A stretch of DNA of 64,000 nt from Congeria kusceri (lineage: Eukaryota; Mollusca; Bivalvia; Myida; Dreissenidae). The stretch lies in NCBI GenBank assembly GCA_027627225.1, contig JAPFQT010000387.1:62001-126000 (forward strand). The letters are read 5' to 3'. The translations under genes were made by a program, and so were the position numbers. Of this stretch, positions 23,348 to 36,824 are shown piece by piece. The notes below the pieces were generated by a model, which did no database searches, was not told the DNA's origin, and worked only from the letters and a program-made list of their open reading frames with translations. The stretch's first letter is position 1. Each line of letters begins with the position of its first letter.

Positions 23348-24233
23348 CAGAGAACCTGTCAATAACGACACTCAGTGGTTCCGACTGAAAATGTCGGATA
23401 AGACAGGTTGTCGTATAAACTGGTTTTCATATGAAACGTTTAAAAAAACAACAATGTTTAATAACGGATATGCCAATAGAATCATTTGACATTAATTTAC
23501 TATTATTTCAGTTAATTAATACACACAACATATAGAAATCTTTATGTCTGTTAATTAAATAACATATACCAGCATTCATGCGTGATAAAACTTTTTCAAT
23601 AAATCTACTGCGATTTCCGTTATGTTCATACAAATTTCACACATCAATGAGATTTTATATAAACATATTACGGAAAGTGTTGTTATTGTATTAAGAGCAT
23701 ACCTACTCGCGATATGCTCAATATAAAGCGGGAGTGACGGTTAAAAATGTGTGAAATATATGTATGGTATGCTTACCAATCTCATGAAAATAAAAATCCT
23801 AACCTTGTTAGGATCTGAAGACATCGTATAACAGGTCAGGTTCAAATGACCTTCCAAAAACTAAAAGCAAGGTTGGGCCATGGTTTTTGAAAAGTGATGC
23901 ATTTCCAGCTGATCGTCGGGAATAAATCATTTACAGTTAATTTTCATGGGGATAACAATGAATATAGTGGTACATTAGGCGAGTCAACATCCAAATTTAC
24001 TTTAATTTCATGCATAATATTTGTGGTTTATATATAACATTTTGAAAGCAACAGTGTGATTGGTTCCTGAAAAGGTCATCTGAACGTGACCCCTAATGCG
24101 AAGTCATCAGATCCAGTCAGCAGATAATATAGTAGCGTCAGACAGGAGATGATTTTAATGAGATTGGTATGCTTACGGGACTGACAGTGTCGGATGTCAG
24201 GTCTTACAGGTTCCGTTATTGACAGGTTTAGAC
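23348..24233. mobile_element. Candidate TA-target TIR element, AACCTGTCAATAACG ends
   Basis: The left end is TA then CAGAGAACCTGTCAATAACG. The right end is the inverse: CGTTATTGACAGGTTTAGAC then TA. A second inverted pair inside (GTATGCTTACCAATCTCAT near 23.77 kb, ATGAGATTGGTATGCTTAC near 24.16 kb) supports a symmetrical element of 886 bp. No transposase frame. Confidence 0.6.
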
Positions 24234-24235
24234 TA

Positions 24236-24950
24236 CATATAGAGCAGATATGGATTCTACTAGGACCGCAGACGAATGTCGAATAATTCAGAATGTTGTT
24301 ATATGCAGGTGTCGTTGTTGGCAGATTTCATGATACAGTCAAGAACATTGTTTCAAAAAATCTTACATATGATTAAATACCACACTTGTGATTGCATATC
24401 TTCAGTGGATCTAATAATTAAGATTCCTCCTTAAATCTTGTAACTGCAAGACATTTTGGAATTGCTTACTGAATAAGGTCTAAAATTATAACCATTTCTA
24501 TCAGGCCTTTAATCGATTTTGACATAAATGGTTTAGGTCAGGAAGTACAACATAATTAAAGGCATTTCAATACGTTGTATTTCAAAAGAACACAATAATG
24601 AGAATTGGCTCATGAACAAGTCTTACCAGTAAATAATCTGTAATATCTGAAACGCAAATCACACAATAATAATCCTGGGTATTTCTTCTTAAATATGTGT
24701 ATCCTAATGAAAATATTTAATTCATGTTGCACTTAATGGAAAATTGTGTATACCAAAGTTTGCTGTTATTTGAGCATGACTATTTGACGCACAGGAATTC
24801 ACTGGGGAGGGGAATCTCATTTTTCAAGCTTTTCAAAATGTTGTAGTCTATTAACCAGTTTTCAAAAATAATAATTGGACCATAAAATGTTTAAGGCATA
24901 TTATTTCAGCTAAACTTGTTTGCATTTTTTTTATCAAAGAAGCACTGTAA
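24236..24950. other. Intergenic AT-rich DNA, no gene seen
   Basis: No coding frame, RNA gene or clear repeat boundary was recognised here. Confidence 0.4.
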
Positions 24951-24954
24951 CTTC

Positions 24955-25292
24955 ATGCCAAAGATAAATTTAAGAGAAATATGTTAATAGACCTGTGACT
25001 GTGCATTTGTGCATTAACAATTGCTTTCACATTCCAATTAAAATCAGTCGCGAGTTATGATATGCTTTGCAAATACATTTCTTAATTTATATACTTAGAG
25101 AAGTGTTTTATTTTATTTTACCTTCTACTGATTCTGATATCTAAAACTGAACCATCAAATACAGTCATTTTCAACAAAGTATGCCCCAATGCAATAGTAG
25201 AGTAAAATGGACGAAGAACCAACACAATTTAGACAGAAAGATGCATGAGCAAATCCAGTATGATACACTTTCACATTAACTATGAAAATTAA
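24955..25292. repeat. Segmental duplicate D2 (paralog of 36.73-36.83 plus 38.27-38.48 kb)
   Basis: Matches include TTGCTTTCACATTCC, TTACCTTCTACTGATT, ACTGAACCATCAAATA and AACCAACACAATT. The counterpart is interrupted by a pearl-like element at about 36.83-38.25 kb, so this copy serves as the empty site. Confidence 0.6.
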
Positions 25293-25604
25293 ACAAGAGG
25301 ACCATAAGGCCCTAGGGCGCTCGCCTGAGGGGCTAAGGAACGAAATTGTTCTCATGAAGATTCAGCAAACAGTGTTCACAAGGATTTTTTTCAATTTGGC
25401 CTGGTGACAAAGTTTTTGACCCCACGTGATACGGTTTCGAACTTGTCCTAGATATCATTGGGACAAATGTTCTGAGCAAGTTTCATGATTATTGGGCTAT
25501 AAATGTGGCCTCTATAGTGTTCACAAGCTTTTTCTTTAATTTAGCCTGGTGACCTAGTTTTTGACCAGATGTGACCTAGTTTCAAACTCATCTGAGATAT
25601 CATT
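25291..25604. mobile_element. Truncated pearl-like element, GAGGACCATAAGGCCCT family
   Basis: The left end is ACAAGAGGACCATAAGGCCC and GCTCGCCTGAGGGGCTAAGG; the middle has AGTGTTCACAAG and GGTGACCTAGTTTTTGACC. The right-end GATCACAAAAGCTCACC hairpin seen at 9.08 kb is absent. Confidence 0.7.
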
Positions 25605-26493
25605 GCACACATCTATGAATTAGGAAAGCAGTAAATGTCAGAAATTAGTGGAGGAAACTATGTTACAAAAATATTCACTTATCCATCTAAAGGGTACTAT
25701 ACATTATGCCATCATATTGTTGTATTATCCGAGTCTATATTATCAGAAGATCAAAGCTCTCATTCTAGCACAGTATAAGTTTTCTTCAGGCATAACAAAA
25801 TTATGTTTGTTTCAGGTTCCATTCTAAAAAAATAAGAGTAGGTAGGTAGGGATTTTTTTTTTTTTGGTAAATGGTCAAATTTAAGATTCAATCAAAATGC
25901 TGACAGCATAGAAAGAGGTGACAAAGAAACTAGAAGTATGTGAATTATGAGTGGATTTTTGCTACAAAGAAAACATTTGAATGAACTTAAATTTTTCACC
26001 TTTAAACTTTATAATGTGGCTTCTTATTCAATATTCTAACATGATACTTGCTAATTTTTTTCTATAGACAAAGAACAAAATTATCGTTGTTAAACTACCC
26101 AATAAACAACACATTAAAATTGTAAAAATATTATGTCAAAATATGTTAAAATCAAAATAATTTTATCATTATCGTTGTTTATTGGCCAATAAGCAACTCC
26201 ATTATTTCTGATGCATGGCTATTAAACAACCATGGCTAACGCCCTAATGGTTTAATTCCTACGCGTGGTTTAATTCCTACACATCAGAACTCCAAATTAT
26301 ATACGTGCCAGGTCAGTCTGCAATGGGCCAGAATAACCAATGAAACGTAGTTGTTAGCAGCACTGATTGTTAGTCCTTCGTAGCCTACCAAGTTAAAAGA
26401 ACGTCAAACAATGCAAACTCGTGAATTTCCATAGCACAGTTTAAAATTAATACATTGCAGTAATTTGTCGTCAAAATTAGAATCTGTACCAAG

Positions 26494-28604
26494 AACAAGG
26501 CTTGTCACAAGATGTGACGTATGCCCCCGAAGCATATGCTTGTCAGAAGAAGGCAACACAATTTCAGTTACATGTTGGCAAAAATTAAGCTTCCTACAAA
26601 AAGAGTTATGGTCCTTGTACTCTGCACTTCCTCTCAACATCCTCTATCAATATACGTGGTTTTACTTTAAATCACTTCAATACTAATGGAGTTATGCACT
26701 GCACAAGAAAATAAACTGAAGGGCAATAACTTTATAAATATTGAAAAAAGAGTTATGGTCCGTGTACTCTGCACTTCCTTTCAATGTCCTCTATCAATAT
26801 ATTGGGTTTATTCAAAATCCCTTCAATACTTATAGAGCCATGCTCTGCACAAAAAAATAAACAAAGGGCAATTACTCCATAAATATTGAAGAAAGAGTTG
26901 TGGTCCTTGTGCTCTGCACTTCCTCTCAATTTCCTCTATCATAATATGAAGTTTCATTTGAATCCCTACAATACTAATGGAGTTATGCTCCGCTCAAGAA
27001 AATTAAACAAAGAGCAAAAACTCTGTTAATATTGAAGAAAGAGTTATGGTCCTTGTGCTCTGCACCTCCTCTCATTGTCCTCTAGCATTATATGAAGTTT
27101 CATTTGAATCCCTTCAATACTACTGGAGTTATGCTCAGCACAACAAAATTAATGTTTCACATAAGGAAACAAAGAGCAATAACACCGTGAATATTGAAGA
27201 AAGAGTTGTGGTCTTTGTGATCTGCACTTTCTCTCATTGTCCTCTATATATACAGTTTCATTTGAATCCCTTCAATATTAATGGTGTCATGCTCCGCACA
27301 AGAAAATTAAACAAAGGGCAATAACTCCATAAATATTGAAGAAAGAATTGTGGTCTTTGCACTCTGCACTTTCTATCTATTCATGTTTAATATCCGTATA
27401 CCATTATGAATATGTTATAATGAAACAATTTATGCATTGTTATATCCATGTACCATTTGTATATGTTTATATATATGTATGTATGTATATTTGTATAGTT
27501 TATATGACAAACATAAAGGTTACGTATGAAGAAAAAAGAAAAAAGTTTCATTTGAATCCCTTCAATACTAATTGAGATATGCTCCGCACAAGAAAATTAA
27601 TGCTTCATTAATGCTTCACATAAGGAAATAAAACAAAGGGCAATAACGCCATAAATATTGAAGAAAGAGTTGTGGCCCTTAAGCTCTGCACTTTCTCTCA
27701 TTGTCCTCTATCATTATATGAAGTTTTATTTGAAGCCCTTCAAAATAAATCTAGTTATGCTCCGCACAAGAAATTAATGCTTCACATAAGGAAATAAAAC
27801 AAAGGGCAATAACACCGTGAATATTGAAGAAAGAGTTGTGGTCCTTGTGCTCTGCACTTCCCTCTATCATTACATGAAGTTTTATTTGAATTCCTTCAAT
27901 ACTAATGGAGTTAAAGAAAATTTAACAAACGGCAACAACTTTGTAAATATTGAAGAAAGTGTTGTGGTCCTTGTGCTCTGCACTTCCTCTCACTGTCCTC
28001 TTTTATTATATGAGGTTTCATTAAAACCCCTTCAAAACTAATGGAGTTATGTTCCACACAAGAAAAGTACTGCTTCACATAGGGAAATAAAACAAAGGGC
28101 AATAACTCTGTAAATATTGAAGAAAGAATTGTGGTCCTTGTGCTCTGCAATTCCTCTCAATGTCCTCTATCATTATATAAAGTTTCATTTGAATACCTTC
28201 AATACTAATGGAGTTATGCTCCGCACAAGAAAATTAAACAAAAGGCAATAACTCTGGAAATATTGAAGAAAGTGTTGTGGTCCTTGTGCTCTGCACTTCC
28301 TCTCATTGTCCTCTATACATGAAGTTTCATTTGAATCCCTTCAATACTAATGGAGATATGCTCCGCACAAGAAAATTAAACAAAGGGCAATAACTCTGTA
28401 AATATTTAAGAAAGAGTTGTGGTCCTTGTGCTCTGCACTTCTTCTCATTGTCCTCTATCATTATATGAAGTTTCACTTGAATCCCTTCAATACTAATGGA
28501 GTTATTCTCCGCACAAGAAGCGTGACGGACGGACAGATGGACGGACGGACAGTCGGACGATGCGATTACTATATGCCCCCAAAGTTTCCTTCGGGGGCAT
28601 AAAA
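26494..28604. mobile_element. Pearl-like element with twelve units of 140-165 bp
   Basis: The left end is AACAAGGCTTGTCACAAGAT (palindromic GTCAC/GTGAC). About twelve units each carry GGTCCTTGTGCTCTGCACTT, ATATGAAGTTTCATTTGAAT and GGAGTTATGCTCCGCACAAG. The right end has GGACGGACGGACAGTCGGAC, GATGCGATTACTATATGCCC and the stem-loop TATGCCCCCA / GGGGGCATA. This is the longest of its class here. Its open frames are unit artefacts. Confidence 0.8.
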
Positions 28605-29002
28605 ATCACTTTTGCAACGAGTAAAATTAACCGATGTAGTGCATTCATTGGGTGGTTTTATTCCAGGGCAATCGGGTAAATCATACATACAAGTTACATA
28701 CAAGTAATTAGTGAAGTAATGGTTTCATTAGTTTAAATTGACAATTTTATTAAATTGACTTTTTTTAGAAACTCTAATTGTACAAAATTACATGATATAC
28801 ACATTATAATACATAGTACATATACTATCTTATATGATTCAAATTAAATGTAAGAAAACAGGTTTGAAATTTTGCTGTTTTAAAGAAGGCCTCTTTCTGG
28901 TTTCGATTGACTGATTAATAGCATGCAAAGGAAATAACTAGTTTTCCGCGATACCTGTTTGGAAATTCGCCTCTAAAAAGACCGTTGGCTTCCGCCAACA
29001 GT

Positions 29003-29563
29003 CTAACTAGAACTCCGCGAGTGGGATGTGTCGCCTGACGCCGGATAACTTACGTGAATCCCAATGAAGAAGCACTTAAGGTTAATGCTCAATTTTTTTT
29101 AAACAGATTTATTGAAATCTTCAAAAGCACTGCACTCTGGCTAATCGCAAAGAAAAGACTTATTAAAACCAAAAATGCGACACAAAAATAAGTATGCAAA
29201 TTTATAAAGGGCAATAACTCCGACAGTATGAGGCACAGAGTAACGGCCTGGTGCACTGCACTTCTCCTCAATGAGATCTATCTACCTATGAAGTTTCAAG
29301 TTGATAGCTGTCATAGTCTTAGAGTTATGCTCCGGACAAAAATTATGTATGAAAATAAACAAAGGGCAATAACTCCAAAAGTATGAGGTGCAGAGTAACT
29401 GTTCTTGTTCACTGCACTTCCCCTCAATGAGATCTATCTACCTATGAAGTTTCATGTTGATAGCTTTAATAGTGTAAGAGTTATGCTCCCGACAAGCGAA
29501 AGGGAATGCCCCCGCCGCGAACATAAGTAACCCCTATATGTCGCCTAGTCAGGCGACACAAAA
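29003..29563. mobile_element. Pearl-like element with TGTCGCCTGAC ends
   Basis: The left end is CTAACTAGAACTCCGCGAG and TGTCGCCTGACG. Two units follow with AAAGGGCAATAACTCC, AATGAGATCTATCTACCTAT and GAAGTTTCA. The right end is the perfect stem-loop TGTCGCC TAGTCA GGCGACA and an A-run. Just before it, 28979-29002 forms the hairpin GACCGTTGGC / GCCAACAGTC. Confidence 0.7.
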
Positions 29564-29699
29564 ACTAACTGAATATTCAAAACATACTGGTAATATCCTT
29601 AAACATTCTTTTGAAGTGGATGCTATCCAAACAAAACACTTATTTATCCAAAAAACATCTAACTATTGGAAAAAGGTAAATACAACAAACAAGAAATGT

Positions 29700-31030
29700 C
29701 TTTAAAAAAGACAATCGGCATTGAAATTAATATTGAGATGTCATTTAAAAATTACCTAAACAGACGACCAAAATGATCGGTTACGTGACTTCTCAGACCC
29801 CAGATATTTTGGTCCCCACCAATATTAGGAGACTTATTGGACCCCAGATTTTTCGGACACTATAAGAAAACTTCTCGGACTCAAAAATTAATTTGAGATA
29901 AATTTATTAATTTAAAAATTAAATAAAATTATCATTAATACCTATGCTGTGAATAAACCAATCATACAGCTCCATGTTTCCACCAGTGCTATATGAATAA
30001 CCAAAATAATTTAGGTTAACATAATTGTAATTTGAATTTGTCAAGCCGATTTAACAAATTAACAATGTAAGAAAATAATTTCGGGAATAAATTAAAATTA
30101 TTATGTATCAGACGAGTCTATATAGTTATTTATAGTACCGGTAATATACCATTCATGTTAGTTATCTAATATAATAACGATTTAAAGTCAAATAAGCATT
30201 TATGCTGTGTATCCCAATAAAAAGCAATAGTCAGGGAACATTCAGCGATTTTTGAAATGTTAAGACTTTATTTTTGATAACGCAAACATAAAAATTCATT
30301 AGACTATGACGATTTTAAATTATATCAGTAGAAATATGATGTATCAAGGGTTCCTGTGTATAATTAGTACTGCAAATTGTGTATTCATGCTACGCGAATA
30401 ACAATTCGACGTATTCCGAATCTTCTTTCATAACATTTTATCTATTGAAAATGTGGCATCTTTTTACAGATTAAATAATATCTACTGGAGAAGTTGATAG
30501 AATAATGCTATTATAAACAATTGTTAATAAATCGTAACCACAATTTTAATTCAAATTAACAGTAAGTTTATAAATATAAATTTCCCATTTATTTAAATTT
30601 TTAGGTTTATGATTCTCTGAACGCTATTATTGATGCATATACGAGTATATTAACACAGCGATACACTGTATGTGACAAACTCGCTAGAATCAATGGGCTA
30701 CATGGAACAGCAACTCTGTGAATGAGATTTATGAATGGGAACATTGCATAATTGCTATTTATAGAGCGTAGCGCTTATATAAATGTAGGCTAAACAAAAT
30801 AGTTATTTCGTTACGTGAATGAATATAGCATTCTGTTTATGGCATACAATGAGAAAATACATTTCATAATTAGCCTCAGTTCTAGAGTATATGTCGAGGA
30901 TATGTTTATAACTTCATTTTAACCGCTTATGTAAACAATTATGTAAATTTTTAATCCCCGAAAGTATGCAACAGTTATTGGCATACGTTAAACCATTGTT
31001 TGAAGTTTGCATTCCCTAAAATTAGAAAAT
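29700..31030. other. AT-rich intergenic DNA, no gene seen
   Basis: Mostly A/T with short words. Around 29.78-29.88 kb there is an imperfect tandem of GGACCCCAGATTTTTCGGAC-like phrases. No coding or RNA gene was recognised. Confidence 0.4.
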
Positions 31031-31980
31031 TTGCCCATTTCTATTGGCATTCAATTTTCCAAGAAATGTCTTAGAATGATAGGAGCAGATACACTGGTTG
31101 AGCTATAACAACTTGAACATAAAATTAGCTTTATTTGCCATGCCACAGAATTAGATTTTTTCTTAATACTACACAATCACAGGGTTAGGGTCTGCCAAAA
31201 TCATAATATTATTTATGACAGATGTTTTTCATGCAATATAGAAAGACATGATACAAAAGTGCACTCCCTAAATTACGGAATTTGTCCACAAAGAAGTACA
31301 ACATATTTGCATGAACCCCCCCCAAAATGAATATACCGGTAATTGCATTGCTAAACAGAAGAAAATTTGACTTAATTATATTTGATTTGCAACAAGTAAA
31401 GGACAATACTGTAACATGACATGATAATAACACAATTTCCAATGCTCACCGATAAAGCTACAAATGTTGCCACTTATTTTCCAATAATCATTATTATGAA
31501 GCGAATACCAAACAATTATGCGATCACTTCTAAAGATCAGCCTTTGTATAGAAACATTCTTCAGTGAAGTTAGCGGCCTTTGTGAGACCAGAGCTAATAG
31601 TGCTGACATCAAAGCACAAAGGTAGCATTCAAGGTGTTGGCAGTTTTGTATGTAATACTTAAATAAAATTATCCCCCTGAGATAATTATAATTGGACCAT
31701 AAATCAATCATTCACAATCTTTTCAGACATTCTGAAGGTATCTGAATGCAGACAAATAACATCGTCTTGGTCCACTACAAGCTCTCAAGTGACACCAATT
31801 ATTATGAAATACACAACTATTTTCGGTACACTGACAAGCTCTACTTTCCAAATAATAAGTAGTTATTGATCTGTTATTTTTTTAAACAAGTATTTGATAG
31901 GCTTTGCTAAAATCTTAGTGTACCAGAAATCAATAACAAAATAATATCCTCTAGTGACAAATTACACATAATAATAGTTG
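31030..31980. repeat. Segmental duplicate D3 with a single, unexpanded satellite monomer
   Basis: 31085-31445 matches 10465-10815 and, in part, 16.27-16.46 kb. 31500-31680 matches 16.53-16.70 kb. 31684-31765 is one diverged satellite monomer (ATTATAATTGGACCATAAAT ... GAAGGTATCTGAATGCAGAC). 31785-31930 matches the right flank of the array. The locus is therefore the same as 15.9-22.3 kb but without amplification. Confidence 0.75.
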
Positions 31981-32199
31981 TCCTTTTTTAGTCGTTCACA
32001 GAACAACTAAAGGTATTTCAAAGCCAGTCAAAGAACTATGATCCTAACAGCTATAGGCCAGACAGACTCCACTACGCAAAAGTAAGAAGTGCTGTTCAGA
32101 ATAGTGTTTAATTTGTCAAATGGTAATCATTATGATAATGAATATGAATAGAACATGACATGGTGAGAGTATTTAAGTTAACAATTTTTAATGTAAGAT

Positions 32200-32300
32200 C
32201 AAATCGCGGAAGAAAATATAATAGTATGTTAATGCGGCGTCCTTATACTCGCGGAAGAAAATATAATAGTATGGTATGCGGCGTCCTTATTTATTCATGA
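32200..32300. repeat. Two-copy tandem duplication of about 50 bp
   Basis: CGCGGAAGAAAATATAATAG followed by GCGGCGTCCTTAT occurs twice in a row, with small differences. Confidence 0.7.
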
Positions 32301-32604
32301 ATGAATTTTTGGGGTCACGAGTAAAGCCGAGTACAAATATTCCAATCCTTACCTATTCATCTCGTTATCACAGACTCATGTAAAGGTAAATTTGTCGAAT
32401 AGCAAATTTGTTTAGTAGAGAATGTTTATTACTCATTTTATTATTTACTTGGTCATCATCATATTTATCACAGTTTAGCAGTTATTATGCAGTAGCTGTC
32501 ATGTTTTTCAGTGCATTCTGGAGATAGTCGATGTATCACGATTGAGGTCAGTTATATCATATCAGAAACACAATAGGCCGAATTTTCAGTGACTTAGAAA
32601 CCGA

Positions 32605-32825
32605 TGCTGTTTGTTTGTTTGTTTGGATTTTTCGCCATATTCAACAGTATTTCAGTCATATAACGGCGGTCAGTTAACCTACTCACACTTTTCCTGCGTA
32701 AGCTGGTTTACCGGTACTAAGTGCACATACTTATGCCAGTAACTGACAACTGCCCTACTTGAATCAGAGGAAGGGGGAGAATGGCCGTAGAAATAATTTA
32801 ATGACCAATCCCCACACAAGTACAA
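32605..32825 (-). mobile_element. tRNA-derived SINE, head missing
   Basis: Same tail and body as 15910-16234: GTTTGTTTGTTTGGATTTTT, CGCCATATTCAACAGTATTT, TACTTATGCCAGTAACTGAC. The similarity stops at CCCCACACAAG, so the tRNA-like head is absent. Confidence 0.7.
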
Positions 32826-32948
32826 TCAGACGAAGTCCCATATATTTTTTTTAAAGCCCATAGATTTTTGTCGAGATGAGAAATTATCTTGTGTAGAAAA
32901 AACCTTACCAGTCACAGAATATTTTGTGGTGGAAGTCGTAGCGGCAAC

Positions 32949-34781
32949 ACTGTAGGAGTACTTATTTTAGCGCTGTACTTTTAACACTAAGATGAGAACG
33001 CTAATTCAGGTACACGCAAATATAAGTACCTGAATTCGTGTCGTTTGCTGCTTAGTCAGAACTTTGTTAAACTTTTTATGTGTTATATACATTGTCAAAC
33101 ATCATTTTTGTTGTTTAATATTGCAATGCATCAATTTTTGAAATATGTAAACTGTGTTCAATAATATTTTGAATGTTTAAACAAATAAAAATAAAGGCGA
33201 AAACAACACTTTGAGTCACTAATTTTGGAACTGATTTCCATGCAAGTTTATTGTTCAGGTGGAACTTTGTTTACATAATAATGTATTATATGCACCTTCA
33301 AACATAACTTTAGCTTCTTATAATTGCAATAGAAAATATATTGTAGATGTGTGATTTGTTTTCAACTAATATATTTGTTTTTGTAAATAATAAATAAAGC
33401 CCTAAAAACCACTTGGATTCTGTTTCGTGTATTTGTCTATTTGTGTCGAGTAACCAGTAGTATCGCCTCGGGACTACTCGGGAGTTTTCGGTGGTTTTAT
33501 AGTTAGTTTGCGGAGAGGTGTTAACAGCTTATGAATATATGGTTGTTTTAAAGGTGTTTTATGTGTGAAAGTTGTGAATAGATGTTTTTGCTCTGTTCTG
33601 TCCTGTTGTTTTTTTTATGTGCTACAGGCAGTTAAATAGGGTAATTAAGACGAAATGGCAATGTTACAAATTATTTTATTTCAATGCAACCTATCGAAAA
33701 CACACAACACATAGCAAAATAATTTAATTTTATTAGGGATGTCAACGAATATCCGGATAACCGGTTATCCAGTTACTATGTTAATATCAGGTTACCAAGT
33801 TAGTAACCGAATATTCGTATAAAAATTGAAAATCCGATTTTTCTCGTTTTTTTAAGCATACAAACGCCCTTCTTGCATGTATATTATTAACACAACACAG
33901 CTATAGGCCTCTACAGAAGGTCTCCACCTAGTACTGCGGACGTGTCATAAACACACACCTCGGTCGGAATACGATTATCATAAAACAACAGGTGGTGCTT
34001 TCACACCACACTAACTTTGACAGGACTATTAAACAAACAAGATGTCACAATCGATTATGCCAATTAGGTGCGTCCCTCTTGACAAGAGAATGTTCTCTAC
34101 CAATTAACAATGCCAATTAAAATAAATATATAGTAACATCGATCCATCCTTGTTTTTGTGTTTATGTGCATTTGATTAGCACATTGCGTGTTTTACTAAT
34201 ACATAGCAATTTACGGGTTTACCAAACACCAGTCAGCCTTAACACCTACTTACCTTTACGCAAATCAAATGTTTAATTGGGGTACTTTAATTGAAGGGCA
34301 TAACAACTTTGCACGCTACAAACGAACAGAAATCGACGCAGTTTGTTACATGCACTTTTTTCAATAAAGAAATAGTATTGTGTTTTCAAAACAGAAGTAT
34401 CATCTAGATGTGAACTTAATTTTGCAACTTCAACATGTGCCAGATTCCAGCCGCCAATGCCGATATATACGGTTATCCGGATAGTATCTGGATATTACAC
34501 ACGAATAACCGGATACCAATTTTGGTAGCTGTTGATATCCCTAAATTTTATATTAGTTTAGATTTTCTTTACCTGTTTATCAAATGAACAACTTCCGAAG
34601 ATATCCGGTTATTTCCGTTGTTTTTTGTGTGTGTAAAATGTCAGATGCACCAGAGCGCTAAAATTATATTTTAGCAGTAAAACGAGAGCCCTAATTCATG
34701 CACACCTTATTATTCCACATTTTTGAAAAATAGTGTCCGACCGCTAAAATTTTGCCACGCTAAAATAAGTATGCCTACAGT
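32949..34781. mobile_element. TIR element with ACTGTAGG...ACTTATTTTAGCG ends, carrying a nested hAT-like element
   Basis: The left end is ACTGTAGGAGTACTTATTTT plus AGCG. The right end is the reverse complement of ACTGTAGGCATACTTATTTT plus AGCG, with two mismatches in 24. A near-repeated phrase (GAGAACGCTAATTCAGGTAC; GAGAGCCCTAATTCATGCAC) lies near each end. No target duplication could be fixed. The 810-bp insertion at 33734-34543 lies inside, so the original length was about 1.0 kb. No transposase seen. Confidence 0.65.
33734..34543. mobile_element. Non-autonomous hAT-like element, 8-bp target duplication AATTTTAT
   Basis: The left end is TAGGGATGTCAACGAATATC. The right end is GTTGATATCCCTA, inverse of TAGGGATATCAAC. 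The exact duplication AATTTTAT lies at 33726-33733 and 34544-34551. TAGGG-type ends with 8-bp duplications are characteristic of hAT elements. Subterminal ATCCGGATAACCGG motifs occur in inverted orientation. No transposase frame. Confidence 0.85.
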
Positions 34782-34782
34782 A

Positions 34783-34850
34783 GCCTAGTTGTTAGTATGT
34801 AAGACTCGCGTTCCGAAGGTCCCGGGTTCGATTCCTGGCAGAGGTTGAGA
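34783..34850 (+). other. tRNA-like sequence (probable SINE head or tRNA pseudogene)
   Basis: An A-box-like TAGCCTAGTTGTTAGTATGT and a B-box-like GGTCCCGGGTTCGATTCCTG are spaced as in a tRNA, but the 5' and 3' acceptor strands do not pair. It directly follows the right end of the element at 32949-34781. Confidence 0.35.
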
Positions 34851-35445
34851 ATTTTTTCATCTACTTTTTCGACAGATTTGCTACTGCAGATGCTTAACAA
34901 ATTAAAAGGGAATACATTTTCAGATATTTCCAAAAGAAAACAACAATATTCTGATAGTAACTCTCTTTAAGTAACTTAAACATATTATTGCATAACACTT
35001 GCTTATACGGTTGAAAAGCTTGTAGCACAGTCTTTGCATTCATATAATGTTTAATCTATTTAATATTCAGCCATTTGTTGATTGTTTATCAGGTTAAGAT
35101 TGAGTTTTGCTCAACTCCACAGCTTTTGATCTTCTACAGACTAATCATCTGTCTTCCACAGACAGCGTCCGGTTATGAAACTGATAATGGTTGTTTTTCA
35201 CTATATACTCTTACATGTAGATCCAGAGAATGTGTCTTAGTAATGAAAATATAGTGTCGGAATGTCATTAAACTAATATATGTATGTAGCCCAATGAAAG
35301 AGCATGAAATTGAAAATCTGTAAAAGAATTTGTCTCATTAGGTTTCTTGCCAGACAGTTTTTTATACTTCAAATTTATAATATTGAACAAATGTTATAGT
35401 AAATAAATGAATATTTTCATTTAGACATTTATATTAACCACTGTA

Positions 35446-36420
35446 CACTGCACATCCGTTATATTGCGATTCGCTGGGTCCATGGATCGCGATCGCGATA
35501 TATCCAGAATGCGATATAACTTGTCAGGTCATTCATGTACATATAGATACCATGTGTATAGATACACATGTATACACTAGCCTATTTTCACCATCTCAAA
35601 ACATAAACCTTATTAACATACCTTTTTCACTGTTGTTAACATCCACAATATGTGTTATATCCATACGTAAAATATTCCATTTGTATATAAAAATATAATA
35701 TTACTCTGTGTAATTATTTTCAAAGTGTGTATAATAAATTCCAAATCCGAAACGCCTATCCGAATGTTACTGTTCCCATGACGTAAACACAAATTCAATT
35801 TACAATTAAAGTGCACATGTATTTCTTGTAAATCCTTTTTTCTGCTACAAAAGTGTGCGAAAATTATGCTGACATGTACAACGTCGTGTCATCTGTATGG
35901 GAAGTGTGGGTGTATTGATTGCCATAGAAAAACTTTGTAGCGCAGAGAACATTGAGATCGTAACTTTTGAATAAAAGTTTTGTAGCGCATAGCAACAAAA
36001 TTGGGTATCTGTATCGTGAACAATGTGCATTTAGCATTTCCTCTTAAAAAAAAAAACAGTTACGCTGTATTGATAAAGTTCAGATAGGTCAGTATTGATC
36101 TATGACATACGTTTACTGTATACAACCTGCATGTGGACGGCGTGTAATTCAGCAGTGAAAGGACGTTGCCGTAAAAGCTGACGACCTCAAACTGTTACAA
36201 TTTGATGTTGAGTGGGTCTGGTTATTGTTCGTCGCACTACAAGGTTGTGAATGAAAAACTAGCGATGTAGGCGCGAAAATAAGGACCAAACTGGATTTAT
36301 TTATGAACGTCGTGTAAAAGTCAAATATTGAAGTACATGAAAAAAATCCGGAATCACGGCCGCTTCACGATATATTGTGTATTGCTAAATAATAGATCGC
36401 GATATAGCGGATCTGCAGTG
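35446..36420. mobile_element. Non-autonomous TA-target TIR element (copy 1 of the CACTGCAGATCCGC family)
   Basis: TA at 35444-35445, then CACTGCACATCCGTTATATT. The right end GATATAGCGGATCTGCAGTG is followed by TA at 36421-36422. Inverted ends match over about 25 bases, and subterminal ATCGCGATCGCGAT palindromes are present. The length is 975 bp with no transposase. A copy lies at 12775-13518. Confidence 0.8.
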
Positions 36421-36824
36421 TATTTAAGCTGACACGTGTCATCCCTCTCTTTTGCCCAGAGCGTCCATTATGTGCCCAGTGTTACATAAAAGCGAACAAC
36501 TGGAGTGCCTTCAGCGCTTTGATTTAACAATAAACCACCACAGTGTGCCATTAGAATCTTATTGTGAAATCCTTTTCCAAAATATTAGCATACCCAATAG
36601 ACGACAGCATGGCTGATTACCCAAAATAACTACTTTAAACTCAACCCTGCTTTTTAGAGTTAACAATTGCTTTCACATCGTTATCAACTGAAGGGATCAA
36701 ATTAGCACTGGCAAATTTGTGCCCAATATTATATATCAAGGCGGAAAATGTTAACAGATCTGTGATTGTGAATTTGAGAGTTACTAATTGCTTTCACATT
36801 CCGATTTCAAGACTTAGTCAGTGG

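Noticed and set aside
34783..34850. Functional tRNA gene
   Set aside because: Internal promoter-like boxes are present, but the acceptor strands do not pair and the arms are mismatched. The same reasoning applies to 42946-43012 and 58790-58850.
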